A stretch of DNA of 24,210 bases from a virus. The stretch is taken from positions 1 to 24,210 of the IMG/VR virus record IMGVR_UViG_3300044630_006641; one strand, given 5' to 3'. A program made the translations under genes and the position numbers. Under the pieces are notes generated by a model, which did not search any database, was not told the DNA's origin, and was given only the letters and a program-made list of their open reading frames with translations. Shown here one piece after another: positions 7,255-15,221 of the stretch (positions within the stretch are counted from its first letter, which is position 1; each line of letters starts with the position of its first letter).

Positions 7255-8486
7255 TGAAAAATGCCGTCGACGAGTACCAGAGACTGGTCTCCAAATCTCA
7301 GCAAGCGGGTTTGTCGATCCACAGGTACTGTATATCTGAGGGACGGGCGGGAACCTACGCCTCGGCGTTCTCCTACATTGCGTACTTGTCGAACCTCGCT
7401 GCAACACTGCGCCGCTTAGGTATAATTGGTCGCAAAGAGGCAATGACACTTTCAACGATTAACTACGAGGCACAGGACAAGGTGATCGCGTACACGTTGT
7501 CGCAACGCAAGCAACGGCGGAAGGATCGCATTGCCACAGTGGAGCGCATCTGCGCCAAGTTTCCGCAGGTGGTGAAGAATTCGTCACCGTGGTCGTTGAA
7601 GCTATTGGTAGACCCGATCCCGCGAGAGCTATGGGAGTCCCACGTGTGGCAGGAGTCTGAGCTCGGCCTTCCCATGTGCGTTGAAGAGCGCGTTGAGGCA
7701 CCATTGCCAGTTTCCTTCGCGCCCGAAGGAGATGAGGTGATCTACACTGGTCATGGCCGGTCGGTGCGAGTAACATGCGACGACGACGTGGACGGTCACG
7801 TGTTCCAGCGCGTGAGGGAGGAGCACAAAGAATTTTGCCAGGAACCGTTTACGGTGAAGGAACTTGAGCAATTTCACCGGGAGCTGAAGATTCCGAACCA
7901 TCGAGTAATACTGACACCGGACCTCGGTCACGGCCCCCTGCACGTGCTGATCAGTTGCTGCGCGGAACCAGAGCCGGAAAAGCCAGTCTCGAACCCTCCA
8001 AACTCCAGCGAGCGGTTCCACGAGCTGCGTGACTCTCTGACCGAGGACTATAGTAACCTTTCCATGCACATGGAAGGAGGTATCCTGCCACCGGAGGTTT
8101 CCAAGCTTATATTTGGTAACTGGTACGGAGACTTTACTCCCGCGCCGAAGCACCCCTCGCGAGCTACCGCAACACGACGCGTGCCGGAACCGAAGCCTGC
8201 GAGGCCGGAACCGAAGCCTGCGAAGCTGGCACCAACCAGCCTGCCTGCGTTTCAACCATCATCAGCTGGAATCAACAACCAAAAGGTGCAAGCCGTGGCG
8301 TGGGTTCTTGGGCGCATCAACACACTGACGCAACAGCTTCTAAACATTCCCGGTACCGTGCTGGAGGAGGTTACATTCCACCCCGGAGACTTTGAACGCA
8401 TGCAGGCGTTGTCCGTCTCCGCCTCCGACACGCTCACCAAGTTTGATGCCATTCTTGCTACCGTTCGAAACTTTCATAACCAATGA
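7254..8486 (+). CDS. Large protein of unknown function with Pro-Lys repeat linker
   Basis: 410 aa from ATG 7254, which overlaps the previous stop (TAATG); an in-frame start 30 bases upstream is less likely. The N-terminal 100 residues are helical and basic (TLSQRKQRRKDRIATVERICAKF), followed by a mixed domain with Cys-rich GPLHVLISCCAEPEPEKP. Around residues 312-330 two copies of a R/VPEPKPA unit form a flexible linker, followed by a helical C-terminus. The layout suggests an adaptor or DNA-binding protein, but no family is recognised. Its TGA overlaps the next ATG. Confidence 0.65.
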   Translation: MKNAVDEYQRLVSKSQQAGLSIHRYCISEGRAGTYASAFSYIAYLSNLAATLRRLGIIGRKEAMTLSTINYEAQDKVIAYTLSQRKQRRKDRIATVERICAKFPQVVKNSSPWSLKLLVDPIPRELWESHVWQESELGLPMCVEERVEAPLPVSFAPEGDEVIYTGHGRSVRVTCDDDVDGHVFQRVREEHKEFCQEPFTVKELEQFHRELKIPNHRVILTPDLGHGPLHVLISCCAEPEPEKPVSNPPNSSERFHELRDSLTEDYSNLSMHMEGGILPPEVSKLIFGNWYGDFTPAPKHPSRATATRRVPEPKPARPEPKPAKLAPTSLPAFQPSSAGINNQKVQAVAWVLGRINTLTQQLLNIPGTVLEEVTFHPGDFERMQALSVSASDTLTKFDAILATVRNFHNQ

Positions 8487-8641
8487 GTGTTCGCCGTCAT
8501 AAAGCTGTGAAGGCGTGCCAACGAGCTGAACGGGCCGAAAGCATCCGCTTCTGGTTGTCCCGGCTCCGTCCACTGGATTACGTGCTGATGCTCTTTTTCC
8601 TGCTCGGCGTTGTCATGATCGTTTACTGCCTCCTCCGGTAA
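8483..8641 (+). CDS. Small membrane protein
   Basis: 52 aa. It starts at an ATGA overlap with the preceding stop. The basic N-terminal half (VRRHKAVKACQRAERAE) would be cytoplasmic; residues about 32-51 (LDYVLMLFFLLGVVMIVYCL) are one transmembrane helix at the C-terminus. A holin or accessory lysis role is possible but unproven. Confidence 0.6.
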   Translation: MSVRRHKAVKACQRAERAESIRFWLSRLRPLDYVLMLFFLLGVVMIVYCLLR

Positions 8642-8661
8642 CATAGCATTCCTACAGATCT

Positions 8662-8934
8662 ATGAATCGCCCAAATCTCACCGCCAACGCCGCCGTCCGC
8701 CAAGCCGGAATGACCGTATCTGGCTACCTCGCATCTGCCATCGAGTCCATCGACGGGCAGTTTGGTGCTGGATACGCCACATCAAACCCAGCACTGGTTG
8801 CCGCTTTTATCCATGCAGCCACACTGGACTTTAACAACTGCGCGATGCACAGCGTTCTCGGCGAGATTGCCGATGCCATCAGCGAACTGGCGCATCGCAT
8901 TGGCGAACCGGCAGACACCGCAGCTGTCGCCTAG
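8662..8934 (+). CDS. Unknown small helical protein
   Basis: 90 aa, MNRPNLTANAAVRQAG..., Ala-rich and mostly helical. It converges on the terminase gene: its TAG (8932-8934) and the terminase stop on the other strand (8931-8933) share the palindrome CTAG, so there is no room for a terminator between them. No family is recognised. Confidence 0.6.
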   Translation: MNRPNLTANAAVRQAGMTVSGYLASAIESIDGQFGAGYATSNPALVAAFIHAATLDFNNCAMHSVLGEIADAISELAHRIGEPADTAAVA

Positions 8935-10997
8935 ATCGTGTGCACGGGGTCCGGCTTCCGAACGAACTCGCTTGGCCACGCGTCCACCGCCGGGTCTGAT
9001 ATGCGCCGGATCGCTTCGGACCGCTGTGCCAGCGTATAATCATCCATCTTGACGCTATCGTCTTGACTGGCATTGAATACCGCACCACAAATGCCGTCTG
9101 CAAGATCCTTGCTGCCCTGGAGGTTAAGAAGCTGGACGCCGTTATGAATCACTCGGATGAACTGGTCCGGATGGTCGATTTTATCGGGCCGGTCCTCAAG
9201 GTGTTCTAGCTCGGTCATGAGGTAGTCATGTCGGAACATGCTGAACCGACCCTCATCGAAGGTTTGCTTGAGCTGCACGTACTGATCCTTCTTCCGGTCC
9301 ACGGAGGTGTAGCAGGTCTTGAACCCGTTGCTTTCGAGAATGTTCCGCATCTCTAGTGACATGGCAGCTAAGTCGCAGCTAACCATCTTGATGTCGAAGT
9401 TGCGCTTCTTGAGCCACCATATGAACTCCCGGATACGCCCGAAGTCGATTGGGTCGGAACCGGAGGCACTACGGATCACCCGAAACGCTATGTCGAGTTC
9501 GAACACTGGTCGCATGGACTTAACGACCCGGTGCGTCAACCTGTCGATGACGTCCGTTTCCGCGTTACCGGTTGGGTGAATCATGGCAAACCCAAGGGCA
9601 TCCATGGCCCCGGATGCCATATCAAGATGAATGAACCGCCCGGCGTCCGGGTGTCTTCTGGGAACGATACGGGACGAACGGCGCTGAAGCAACCGTTCGA
9701 GGTTTACGAAGTCCGAAATCTGGCTGGATGTGGATCGGACGCTAAGTGGGATGGAGTCCGTACGCATCGGATCAGCCAGTTCGTCCGATATGGAGTTCAA
9801 GATTGGCAGGGTGCTGGCAAACAGCTTGGATACGCGACCCGTACTGATTCCGGCTAGGTCACGGATGGAGCCGGGCAGGTCGCGCTCAAACTCCGGGCGA
9901 TGTTCGACGGGCGGAAACAGAAGCCGTGACGGCGGCACGTCGAGCGCCAACGTGGGGTCGTCAATGATCCTTGGCGGCACGATGGCATCCCCTATATCTA
10001 CGGTGAACGTCTTGCCGCAGTACGACATCTTAACCGGGCCAACCACCTCCCACCATGCGAAGTCATATACTCGGACCTTAGGGTCATTGCGATACTTGCG
10101 GACGTATTCTACGAGGAAGTCATCTTCGGACTTGGCCGATGACATGAGGATAAGCAATCCGGGGTGGCTGGCCCCTGTCACCTCGCCCTTATCTCGCTTG
10201 AACCGGGAGGTAATACGGCGCTGAATAGCCTCAACCAGCTCGTGGGCAGCCTTGGCAGCATCCTTTTCCAGCCGGAAGTTTACCTCGTCCACGCAGCTAA
10301 CCAGTACGTTACGCCCCAACGCCTCATGAATTTTGGAACCAGCCTCAATAGCAAGGTTACCGGCAATGTCCACGCGCATACCGGAGAATTTCTGGTCCAG
10401 CCGGGTAATGGATCGCTCCCGGAAGAACGGACTAAGCCGCATGAACCGGATGGCGTCCGCAAAGGTGCCATCCTTGACCTGTTCCTGCGTCACCGAAAAG
10501 AAGCTGTAGGTAATAGCGGACGCAGCGGACAACCCGAAGTACTGTACAGGGTTGCGCAGACATAGGGCGTACGCCAGCCGATAGAGCAGGACGACCGACG
10601 CCATGAAGCTCTTACCTAAACCAATGGCACCGGTCAGTACCAGCTGTTGCACCTGTGAATCCGGGCCGAAGTCCCGCAGGAGCATTTCCCGCCACTTGGG
10701 GTAAAGGCCGTCCTGCCCGTTATCTGGGTCGGACCGACATGCCACGCCGAGGTAATAGTCGTCCTCGATGAACTCCTTCATTGTTGGCGGAGTGCGCAGG
10801 AAGTCGGCGGCGTTTAGCTCGTGGAGCAGCGGGGAGGTACCATCACCCTCGAACTGATGGAGGATGCGGGCAATGAGAGCCTTGGCATCCTGCGACGGCA
10901 TATATCCACACTCGGCCAGCAGTTCGGCTGCTACCCGTTCCCGTTCCAGCGTTGCTTTGTCGGCTACGGATTCGATCCGATCAAGAACGCACCTCAC
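8931..10997 (-). CDS. Terminase large subunit
   Basis: 688 aa from GTG 10997, just after an in-frame stop; ATG 10901 is an alternative. The ATPase and nuclease motor that packages DNA through the portal. Walker A is GAIGLGKS (123-130) after the helical N-terminus, Walker B is VLVSCVDEVN (231-240, Asp237/Glu238) and a coupling motif is LILMSSA (282-288). The C-terminal RNase H-like nuclease starts with HLDMASG (Asp459), with a further acidic site at VSCDLAAM (Asp542). All key residues are present. It is encoded on the opposite strand to the portal, unlike the usual clustered packaging module. Confidence 0.85.
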   Translation of the reverse strand: MRCVLDRIESVADKATLERERVAAELLAECGYMPSQDAKALIARILHQFEGDGTSPLLHELNAADFLRTPPTMKEFIEDDYYLGVACRSDPDNGQDGLYPKWREMLLRDFGPDSQVQQLVLTGAIGLGKSFMASVVLLYRLAYALCLRNPVQYFGLSAASAITYSFFSVTQEQVKDGTFADAIRFMRLSPFFRERSITRLDQKFSGMRVDIAGNLAIEAGSKIHEALGRNVLVSCVDEVNFRLEKDAAKAAHELVEAIQRRITSRFKRDKGEVTGASHPGLLILMSSAKSEDDFLVEYVRKYRNDPKVRVYDFAWWEVVGPVKMSYCGKTFTVDIGDAIVPPRIIDDPTLALDVPPSRLLFPPVEHRPEFERDLPGSIRDLAGISTGRVSKLFASTLPILNSISDELADPMRTDSIPLSVRSTSSQISDFVNLERLLQRRSSRIVPRRHPDAGRFIHLDMASGAMDALGFAMIHPTGNAETDVIDRLTHRVVKSMRPVFELDIAFRVIRSASGSDPIDFGRIREFIWWLKKRNFDIKMVSCDLAAMSLEMRNILESNGFKTCYTSVDRKKDQYVQLKQTFDEGRFSMFRHDYLMTELEHLEDRPDKIDHPDQFIRVIHNGVQLLNLQGSKDLADGICGAVFNASQDDSVKMDDYTLAQRSEAIRRISDPAVDAWPSEFVRKPDPVHTI

Positions 10998-11038
10998 ATC
11001 TTAAACCGTTCAACGGCCTAAAACAGCACCCGCATGGT

Positions 11039-11995
11039 CTACAACGGCGAACGGTGAACTGCAGGCATTCCGGCAAACCCACACGTAGCACGGATGGCGA
11101 GCAGATGCTGCTGGAATGCCGGGCCGGGATCATTCTTGCGCTGCGTAATTCTGTCGTGACCAGTCACGTCACGCAGTCCGTAATGCACGACCAGCAGCTT
11201 GCTGAGCGCCAGCACCGAGGCGATCTGTGCCGGATAGAAAATCTCCCACTCATCCCCGCCGTTCTGTTTTCCCGACCAATGAGTAGAGAGAAGAGTGGCG
11301 AAGCCGGGGACGTTTTTGCGCCCCCACCCGAATGCTCCCTTGGAGTCGCCCAGGTTGGCGATCTCGATTCCGATGGCTTCATCGTTGCCACCTTTACCGT
11401 TGGAGGAACTGTAAAGTATGCCGGTCGTGGGATCGACCCACTGGCTCCTGCCCGCATGGGATGCTTTCTGATTGCAGGGAACGTGCTGCACGATTGTTCC
11501 GTCGCGGTCCACGGTGAAATGTGCCGAGACGCCTCGCGCCTTCATAACGTCCACGGTACCGTCGACGTCCTTGATGAAGTCGCCGTTCAGATCTCCGTCA
11601 CCATCCGCACCCCCGGTGAAATGCTCGACAAGGTAGCGCGGCTTCAGAGGGCCTCCCCCAGGAAGCGGCTGACGCCACACACCAACGAGCCAATGATCGG
11701 ACCCCATGTTCAACCCTCCGGGAGTCAGGACCGGCGCGGGCGTGTTACCATGTGGAGCTTCAGTGGGAGCTTCTTTTCCTGCAATCGCCGCCTGCAGACG
11801 ACCCTCCGACAGCACGCCCCACCTTCCATCTACATCGTTACCTACGAACCCGAGGACGGCCTGCACGAGCTTGATCGTTGCCCTGTCGGCCTGGTTGAGG
11901 GCCGTGCGTGACTTCCTCCCGAAGTCGTTGTCGACCTTGAAAGGGTAAACTCCTGCGTCTTTCAGGACTTGTTGGATGCGTTCGATTTTGGTCAT
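11039..11995 (-). CDS. N-acetylmuramoyl-L-alanine amidase (endolysin)
   Basis: 318 aa. Residues about 1-75 hold two degenerate peptidoglycan-binding-like segments (KVDNDFGRKSRTAL; NDVDGRWGVLSEGRL). After a Pro-rich linker, about 118-305 is an Amidase_2 (AmpD/T7 lysozyme-type) domain with likely zinc ligands His125 (VEHFTGG), His280 (VTGHDRITQRK) and Asp289 (KNDPGPAF), plus SAHFTVDRDGTIVQHV and ASHAGRS. It cuts the amide bond between MurNAc and L-Ala. There is no signal peptide, so release would need a holin. Residues 131-146 are an unusual Asp-rich insert (DGDGDLNGD). Start ATG 11995. Confidence 0.87.
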   Translation of the reverse strand: MTKIERIQQVLKDAGVYPFKVDNDFGRKSRTALNQADRATIKLVQAVLGFVGNDVDGRWGVLSEGRLQAAIAGKEAPTEAPHGNTPAPVLTPGGLNMGSDHWLVGVWRQPLPGGGPLKPRYLVEHFTGGADGDGDLNGDFIKDVDGTVDVMKARGVSAHFTVDRDGTIVQHVPCNQKASHAGRSQWVDPTTGILYSSSNGKGGNDEAIGIEIANLGDSKGAFGWGRKNVPGFATLLSTHWSGKQNGGDEWEIFYPAQIASVLALSKLLVVHYGLRDVTGHDRITQRKNDPGPAFQQHLLAIRATCGFAGMPAVHRSPL

Positions 11996-12010
11996 AATAA
12001 TATACGTAGT

Positions 12011-12106
12011 CTACCGGGGCTGCTCATAGGTCAGGTAAGCGATACAGCGTTCACGGGCGGTGATGCTGGGTGCCGAAAACAGCTCGGTATTGTCAAGGTT
12101 GCCCAT
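12011..12106 (-). CDS. Possible 31-aa ORF upstream of the amidase gene
   Basis: ATG 12106 to TAG 12011, encoding 31 residues beginning MGNLDNTELFSAPSITARE. It ends 15 bases before the amidase start on the same strand and lies back to back with the promoter at 12124. There is no clear ribosome-binding site. It might be the first gene of the amidase-terminase operon or only part of the untranslated leader. Confidence 0.3.
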   Translation of the reverse strand: MGNLDNTELFSAPSITARERCIAYLTYEQPR

Positions 12107-12123
12107 ATTCCCAAGAACGCAAC

Positions 12124-12152
12124 TTGACAAGCGTTCGTTCTTCTGCTATTAT
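12124..12152 (+). promoter_or_regulatory. Promoter of the shared-spacer class, best -10
   Basis: TTGACA (12124-12129), a 17-base spacer with GCGTTCGTTCTTCTGC, and TATTAT (12147-12152). An ATG follows 6 bases later at 12159. It is the best match to a sigma-70-type promoter in the window and drives the run of small genes to the zinc-ribbon protein. Confidence 0.8.
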
Positions 12153-12158
12153 TCTTTC

Positions 12159-12224
12159 ATGACATCCGAACACGATCAAGTCACCCCGGCCCCGTTGGGC
12201 AAGGTCCGCGCCCGTCGCCGGTAA
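12159..12224 (+). CDS. 21-aa peptide ORF directly behind the promoter
   Basis: Starts MTSEHDQVTPAPLGK and ends in a run of Arg. The ATG is 6 bases after the -10 element and the TAA overlaps the next ATG (TAATG). Probably translated from a leaderless mRNA, coupling translation into the next gene. Could act as a leader peptide or as a small basic protein. Confidence 0.5.
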   Translation: MTSEHDQVTPAPLGKVRARRR

Positions 12225-12490
12225 TGCCCGGCCTGATGAGTCCACGAAACAACCAACAACCCGACAAAATGAAATACACCACTCAAAACAAACTCCGCAA
12301 AATCGCCCGCCGCGCTGCCAAGGTTGGCCTCACCGACGCGGCCATTACTCGCATGTCGTTTTACCAAACGATTTCGCAACTGCGATTCGCGGCGCGTCGC
12401 AATCCGCGCGTCAATATTTCGGATTTCACGAATTACGGAAAGCATTCGATGACCCCGATGGAATCGCTGGCAGAGTTCACCGCCGCCTAA
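12224..12490 (+). CDS. Small basic protein, possible DNA-binding
   Basis: 88 aa from ATG 12224 (TAATG overlap); an internal ATG at 12269 would give 73 aa starting MKYTTQNKLRKIARRAAKVG. Composition is Arg/Lys-rich, with two helical stretches (KLRKIARRAAKVG and YQTISQLRFAARR) that could form a helix-turn-helix. Family not recognised. A regulator or DNA-associated protein is a reasonable guess. Confidence 0.5.
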   Translation: MPGLMSPRNNQQPDKMKYTTQNKLRKIARRAAKVGLTDAAITRMSFYQTISQLRFAARRNPRVNISDFTNYGKHSMTPMESLAEFTAA

Positions 12491-12509
12491 TCCCTCACCA
12501 CTTCATCAA

Positions 12510-12569
12510 ATGAAATTCGCATCACCAAAACACACGCGGCAGGAAATCGCGCAATTCTCGCCACAATGA
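12510..12569 (+). CDS. 19-aa mini-ORF coupled to the next gene
   Basis: Encodes MKFASPKHTRQEIAQFSPQ. Its TGA overlaps the ATG of the next gene (ATGA at 12566). Support comes only from this overlap, which recurs throughout the window. Confidence 0.35.
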   Translation: MKFASPKHTRQEIAQFSPQ

Positions 12570-12868
12570 AACCCAACACCCCCATCAAAAAACGCGACAA
12601 ACTTCGCCGACTGCTATCCGCGCTTAAGCTGATGGAAGACAACAATGAATGTTTCACCTGCTGCGCAATTAGCAGGGACAAGACTGACCCAATGCGGGTT
12701 TGGTATACCGACGTGCTTCACATGCATTCCGGCGCACCACGCGGTACTGTGCAGTCATTCTGGGAGCGAGACTACTTGAACGAAGTGCACACGGATCGAA
12801 GCCGGTTCGCACATCGCCTTATGTGGCTGGCCTTTCTCCACACGCTCGTCTCCAATAACCTCGAATAA
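12566..12868 (+). CDS. Unknown 100-aa protein
   Basis: Starts MKPNTPIKKRDKLRRLLSAL with a basic helix, then a Cys-containing segment NECFTCCAISRD and a Trp/His-rich C-terminal half. No family recognised. It is part of the 12124 promoter run. The frame remains open after its TAA and reads the glycosylase-like fragment that follows. Confidence 0.55.
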   Translation: MKPNTPIKKRDKLRRLLSALKLMEDNNECFTCCAISRDKTDPMRVWYTDVLHMHSGAPRGTVQSFWERDYLNEVHTDRSRFAHRLMWLAFLHTLVSNNLE

Positions 12869-13144
12869 TCTCGCCGTGCCGTATCCAACCAACAACCCAT
12901 CGTTGACCCCGGTCAAAACCGTGTCGCTATCGTGGGTGACTGTCCAGAGAACCATGGGATTCCTTTCGTCGGAGCAAGCGGCCACCATAAACTTCTAACC
13001 CGTTCGCTCTTCGTCAATGAAAAGACAGTCGTAATGAACGCCTACTTCTCGCCTAATACCTGAGAATACCTGAGCCAGTACCTGAGAATACCTGAGCCAA
13101 TGCCTAATAACGTCAATAACATTAACCCCGAAGATTTGAAATGA
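12869..13144 (+). pseudogene. Truncated uracil-DNA-glycosylase-like frame
   Basis: In the frame continuing after the 12868 stop, codons read NRVAIVGDCPENHGIPFVGA and, about 25 residues on, VVMNAYFSPNT before TGA at 13061-13063. GDxPE..G.PFVGASG and the later strand with Asn match motifs of the small uracil-DNA glycosylase superfamily (family 4-like GExPG..E..G.PFVG.xG and itN.v...P). There is no ATG, GTG or TTG before the first motif, and the catalytic domain stops after about 60 residues. After the TGA the frame stays open to 13144, whose TGA overlaps ATG 13141. It looks like a decayed or recoded repair gene. GTG 12876 in another frame is an alternative start that would need a frameshift. 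Confidence 0.5.
13057..13096 (+). repeat. Tandem TACCTGAG repeats (22-bp unit, two copies)
   Basis: TACCTGAG occurs at 13057, 13067, 13079 and 13089, spaced 10, 12 and 10 bases, forming two tandem copies of a 22-base unit. It lies at the point where the glycosylase-like frame meets TGA and 45 bases before the next ATG. 22 is not a multiple of three, so the duplication shifts frame. Slippage scar or a helically phased protein-binding site. Confidence 0.8.
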
Positions 13145-14367
13145 CTACACCTACCTGCCCAATTTGTCACAAGAATACTGAGGTTCGACCCGGAGCATGG
13201 GTAGGCAGATGGGTATGTCGCATCTGCCAAGAGTCGTTTGGTTCGGAGCCCAATGAATTTCACCCGTTATTCCCCGGTGCGGAGTGCGCCGCAAGCCCCA
13301 CTTCCGAAAACTCATGGGTCGTCGGAGAAGCTGTGTTCGACGATCCACGTCAGGACACCATCAGTGGAGAGGTTGTACTCAACGACCCATGTTCACCATC
13401 TACACCCGAGACGAATGCGAATAAGCGCAGAGGCGTCGATTACACACCCGATTCGTCGAGTGATATGGTTTGCGATGCCGAACTTACGGAGAGGCTCGAA
13501 CTCGAACGCAATAACTGGAAGCAGGTGGCCCGCGAGCACATTAACCGTAATAACGAAAGCCTGCTCGCGCTGTGCAAAGCAACTGCCGAGCTGGATACGG
13601 CCCAATTCAACCTGAACCTGAGTCGTACGCAGCATCTTGAGTGCGCAAAAGAACTCGCTGCTCACCGCGATGAGCTCGCACCGTTGAGGCTCAAGGCGGC
13701 AGACCGGGACGAATGGCAGGAAGTAGCAATGAAGGTGTCCAAGGAACGGGATAATCTCCTCGCCGACAAGAAGGCTCGCGCAGAAATCAATACGAGTTAC
13801 CGACTATTTGACCTCGTGCGGTATCAACGTGCGGAGCTGCATAGGTCCGGCCTCATCACTAACGAGGAATACGGCTGGCTTTGCGCGTCTGATATGGCTA
13901 TAAGCCCTCAAGGGGGCAGTCCGTCGCGGCAACGGCTCGAGGATTACGACAAACTTCGCGCAGAGCTGGAAGCTGTGAAAAAGGAGCACGATGCTTTCCG
14001 AACGGAAAATGAGGCCCTGAAGGCGCAGGTGTCGTTTCACAAGAATCTCGGGATCACGCTGCTGGATGCCAAGTATCTCGACCCGGCGTGCCACAAGGGA
14101 TGTCAGTCCCTGAAGCACCACAACGACCTCAACGCCAGTCAGCAGACCATTGCCGTGCTGCGCGCAGCACTCGGAATTTCACCGGAGGAACGCATTCCCG
14201 AACAGAAGCCAACAGCCGGGTCACTGCTCGTGGAGCGCGGAGGCACCCGCGCGCGAATCAGCCCAACGTCTGATGAGGCAATTAAGCTGGAACGGACCGT
14301 TGCGCAGCTGCAGGAGGAACTGGACAACCACCGACAAGCCCGAAATAGCCTGCCAGACAGCAAGTGA
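13141..14367 (+). CDS. Zinc-ribbon/coiled-coil protein of unknown function
   Basis: 408 aa. The N-terminus carries C6-P-I-C9 and C26-R-I-C29, a CxxC-x16-CxxC zinc site in a context (CPICHK...WVCRICQESFG) like a zinc ribbon. A disordered Ser/Pro/Thr stretch follows (about 50-110). From about 115 to the end the chain is mainly long charged heptad helices, broken by a conserved-looking segment (SYRLFDLVRYQRAELHRSGL). This suggests an adaptor or DNA/RNA-associated scaffold. The start overlaps the stop of the glycosylase-like frame (ATGA). No family named. Confidence 0.65.
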   Translation: MTTPTCPICHKNTEVRPGAWVGRWVCRICQESFGSEPNEFHPLFPGAECAASPTSENSWVVGEAVFDDPRQDTISGEVVLNDPCSPSTPETNANKRRGVDYTPDSSSDMVCDAELTERLELERNNWKQVAREHINRNNESLLALCKATAELDTAQFNLNLSRTQHLECAKELAAHRDELAPLRLKAADRDEWQEVAMKVSKERDNLLADKKARAEINTSYRLFDLVRYQRAELHRSGLITNEEYGWLCASDMAISPQGGSPSRQRLEDYDKLRAELEAVKKEHDAFRTENEALKAQVSFHKNLGITLLDAKYLDPACHKGCQSLKHHNDLNASQQTIAVLRAALGISPEERIPEQKPTAGSLLVERGGTRARISPTSDEAIKLERTVAQLQEELDNHRQARNSLPDSK

Positions 14368-14429
14368 CAATGGTCTGCTGACTGGCGTTGAGGTCGTATC
14401 GGAAATCATCGTGCTCCTTTGCGATCAGC

Positions 14430-14458
14430 TTGACAGGTGTTCGCAAGCCTGCTAGTGT
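14430..14458 (+). promoter_or_regulatory. Promoter, divergent member of the shared-spacer class
   Basis: TTGACA (14430-14435), 17-base spacer GGTGTTCGCAAGCCTGC and TAGTGT (14453-14458). The spacer keeps GTGTTCG and CTGC of the other copies but differs in the middle. An ATG follows 8 bases later at 14467. Confidence 0.65.
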
Positions 14459-14466
14459 TCGCGTCT

Positions 14467-14502
14467 ATGCAAGTCATCTTATCCAAAACAGAGAATCGTT
14501 AA
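14467..14502 (+). CDS. Leader peptide ORF (11 aa)
   Basis: Encodes MQVILSKTENR, starting 8 bases after the -10 element and ending 7 bases before the next ATG (14510). The following gene also begins ATGCAA. Either a real leader peptide for reinitiation or a chance ORF; position relative to the promoter is the support. Confidence 0.35.
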   Translation: MQVILSKTENR

Positions 14503-14509
14503 CACGCCT

Positions 14510-14956
14510 ATGCAAACTTTCCTACCACATCTTGAATTCACCAGCTGCGCGCAATGCCTCGACCGCCAGCGCCTTGGCAAGCAGCGCGTGGAGGCAAAGC
14601 AAGTCTACCTCGCGTTAACGCAACCCGGTTACGGCTGGCAGAATCACCCTACAGTTAAAATGTGGCGTGGGCACGAATACTGGCTGCTGCAGTACGGATT
14701 GGAAGTATGCGCCGAGTGGATTAAGCGTGGATATAACGACACACTGCAACGCTGGTTCGATAAGCAGCAGCAGGATTTGCACGTACCACTCGGCTTCACA
14801 CTTGACTCGAAGCCTGATATGCCGTGGCTCACCCCGTCCTTCTGCCTTTCCCACCGTTCTAATCTCATTCGCAAGCTTCCATCGCATTACGGTCCAATGT
14901 GGCCAGATGTGCCAAGTAACCTTCCGTATACTTGGCCTGTGACAATCGTCGGCTAG
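14510..14956 (+). CDS. Pyrimidine-dimer DNA glycosylase family protein (Pyr_excise-like)
   Basis: 148 aa. The N-terminus MQTFLPHLEFTSCAQCLDRQ, LGKQRVEAKQVYLAL, GWQNHPTVKMWRGHEYWLL and EWIKRGY follow the family that pairs with T4 endonuclease V (denV; PF03013) in annotation. T4 EndoV excises UV-induced cyclobutane pyrimidine dimers, using the amine of Thr2 and a conserved Glu. Here residue 2 is Gln, as in many non-T4 members, so the exact chemistry is uncertain. DNA repair fits its promoter class, shared with the helicase and the glycosylase-like frame. Confidence 0.7.
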   Translation: MQTFLPHLEFTSCAQCLDRQRLGKQRVEAKQVYLALTQPGYGWQNHPTVKMWRGHEYWLLQYGLEVCAEWIKRGYNDTLQRWFDKQQQDLHVPLGFTLDSKPDMPWLTPSFCLSHRSNLIRKLPSHYGPMWPDVPSNLPYTWPVTIVG

Positions 14957-14964
14957 TTATTTAT

Positions 14965-15213
14965 ATGACAAGCACCGAGAAGAACCTGAATCCTACGCGT
15001 GTTATTCAACGTATCGATGAGGTGTTGCAAGGTGACGCCAAGTCCAGCGCCGTTTCCCACATTGGTCGGGCCTTGAATGAGTTGGCAGTTGCCTCCATGG
15101 CCGTGGAGGGGTCACCATTGCCTGCCACCCCGCCAACGCAGGATAATTCGGTCGCGTGGGCATTGCATCAGGCGCAGTCATGGGCGCATAAGGCTATGCG
15201 GGAACTTAAGTAA
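14965..15213 (+). CDS. Unknown small protein
   Basis: 82 aa from ATG 14965, 8 bases after the previous stop; a start at 14932 would lie inside the glycosylase gene. Mostly helical: TRVIQRIDEVLQGDAKSSAV and the C-terminus WALHQAQSWAHKAMRELK. No family recognised. It directly precedes the leader-tagged array. Confidence 0.55.
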   Translation: MTSTEKNLNPTRVIQRIDEVLQGDAKSSAVSHIGRALNELAVASMAVEGSPLPATPPTQDNSVAWALHQAQSWAHKAMRELK

Positions 15214-15221
15214 CTATTCAC

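Noticed and set aside
10952-11911. 319-aa open frame on the plus strand
   Set aside because: Antisense to the amidase gene, whose zinc ligands and domain order are clear.
12093-12098. TTGACA on the minus strand upstream of the amidase
   Set aside because: No -10-like element at 16-18 bases and no shared spacer.
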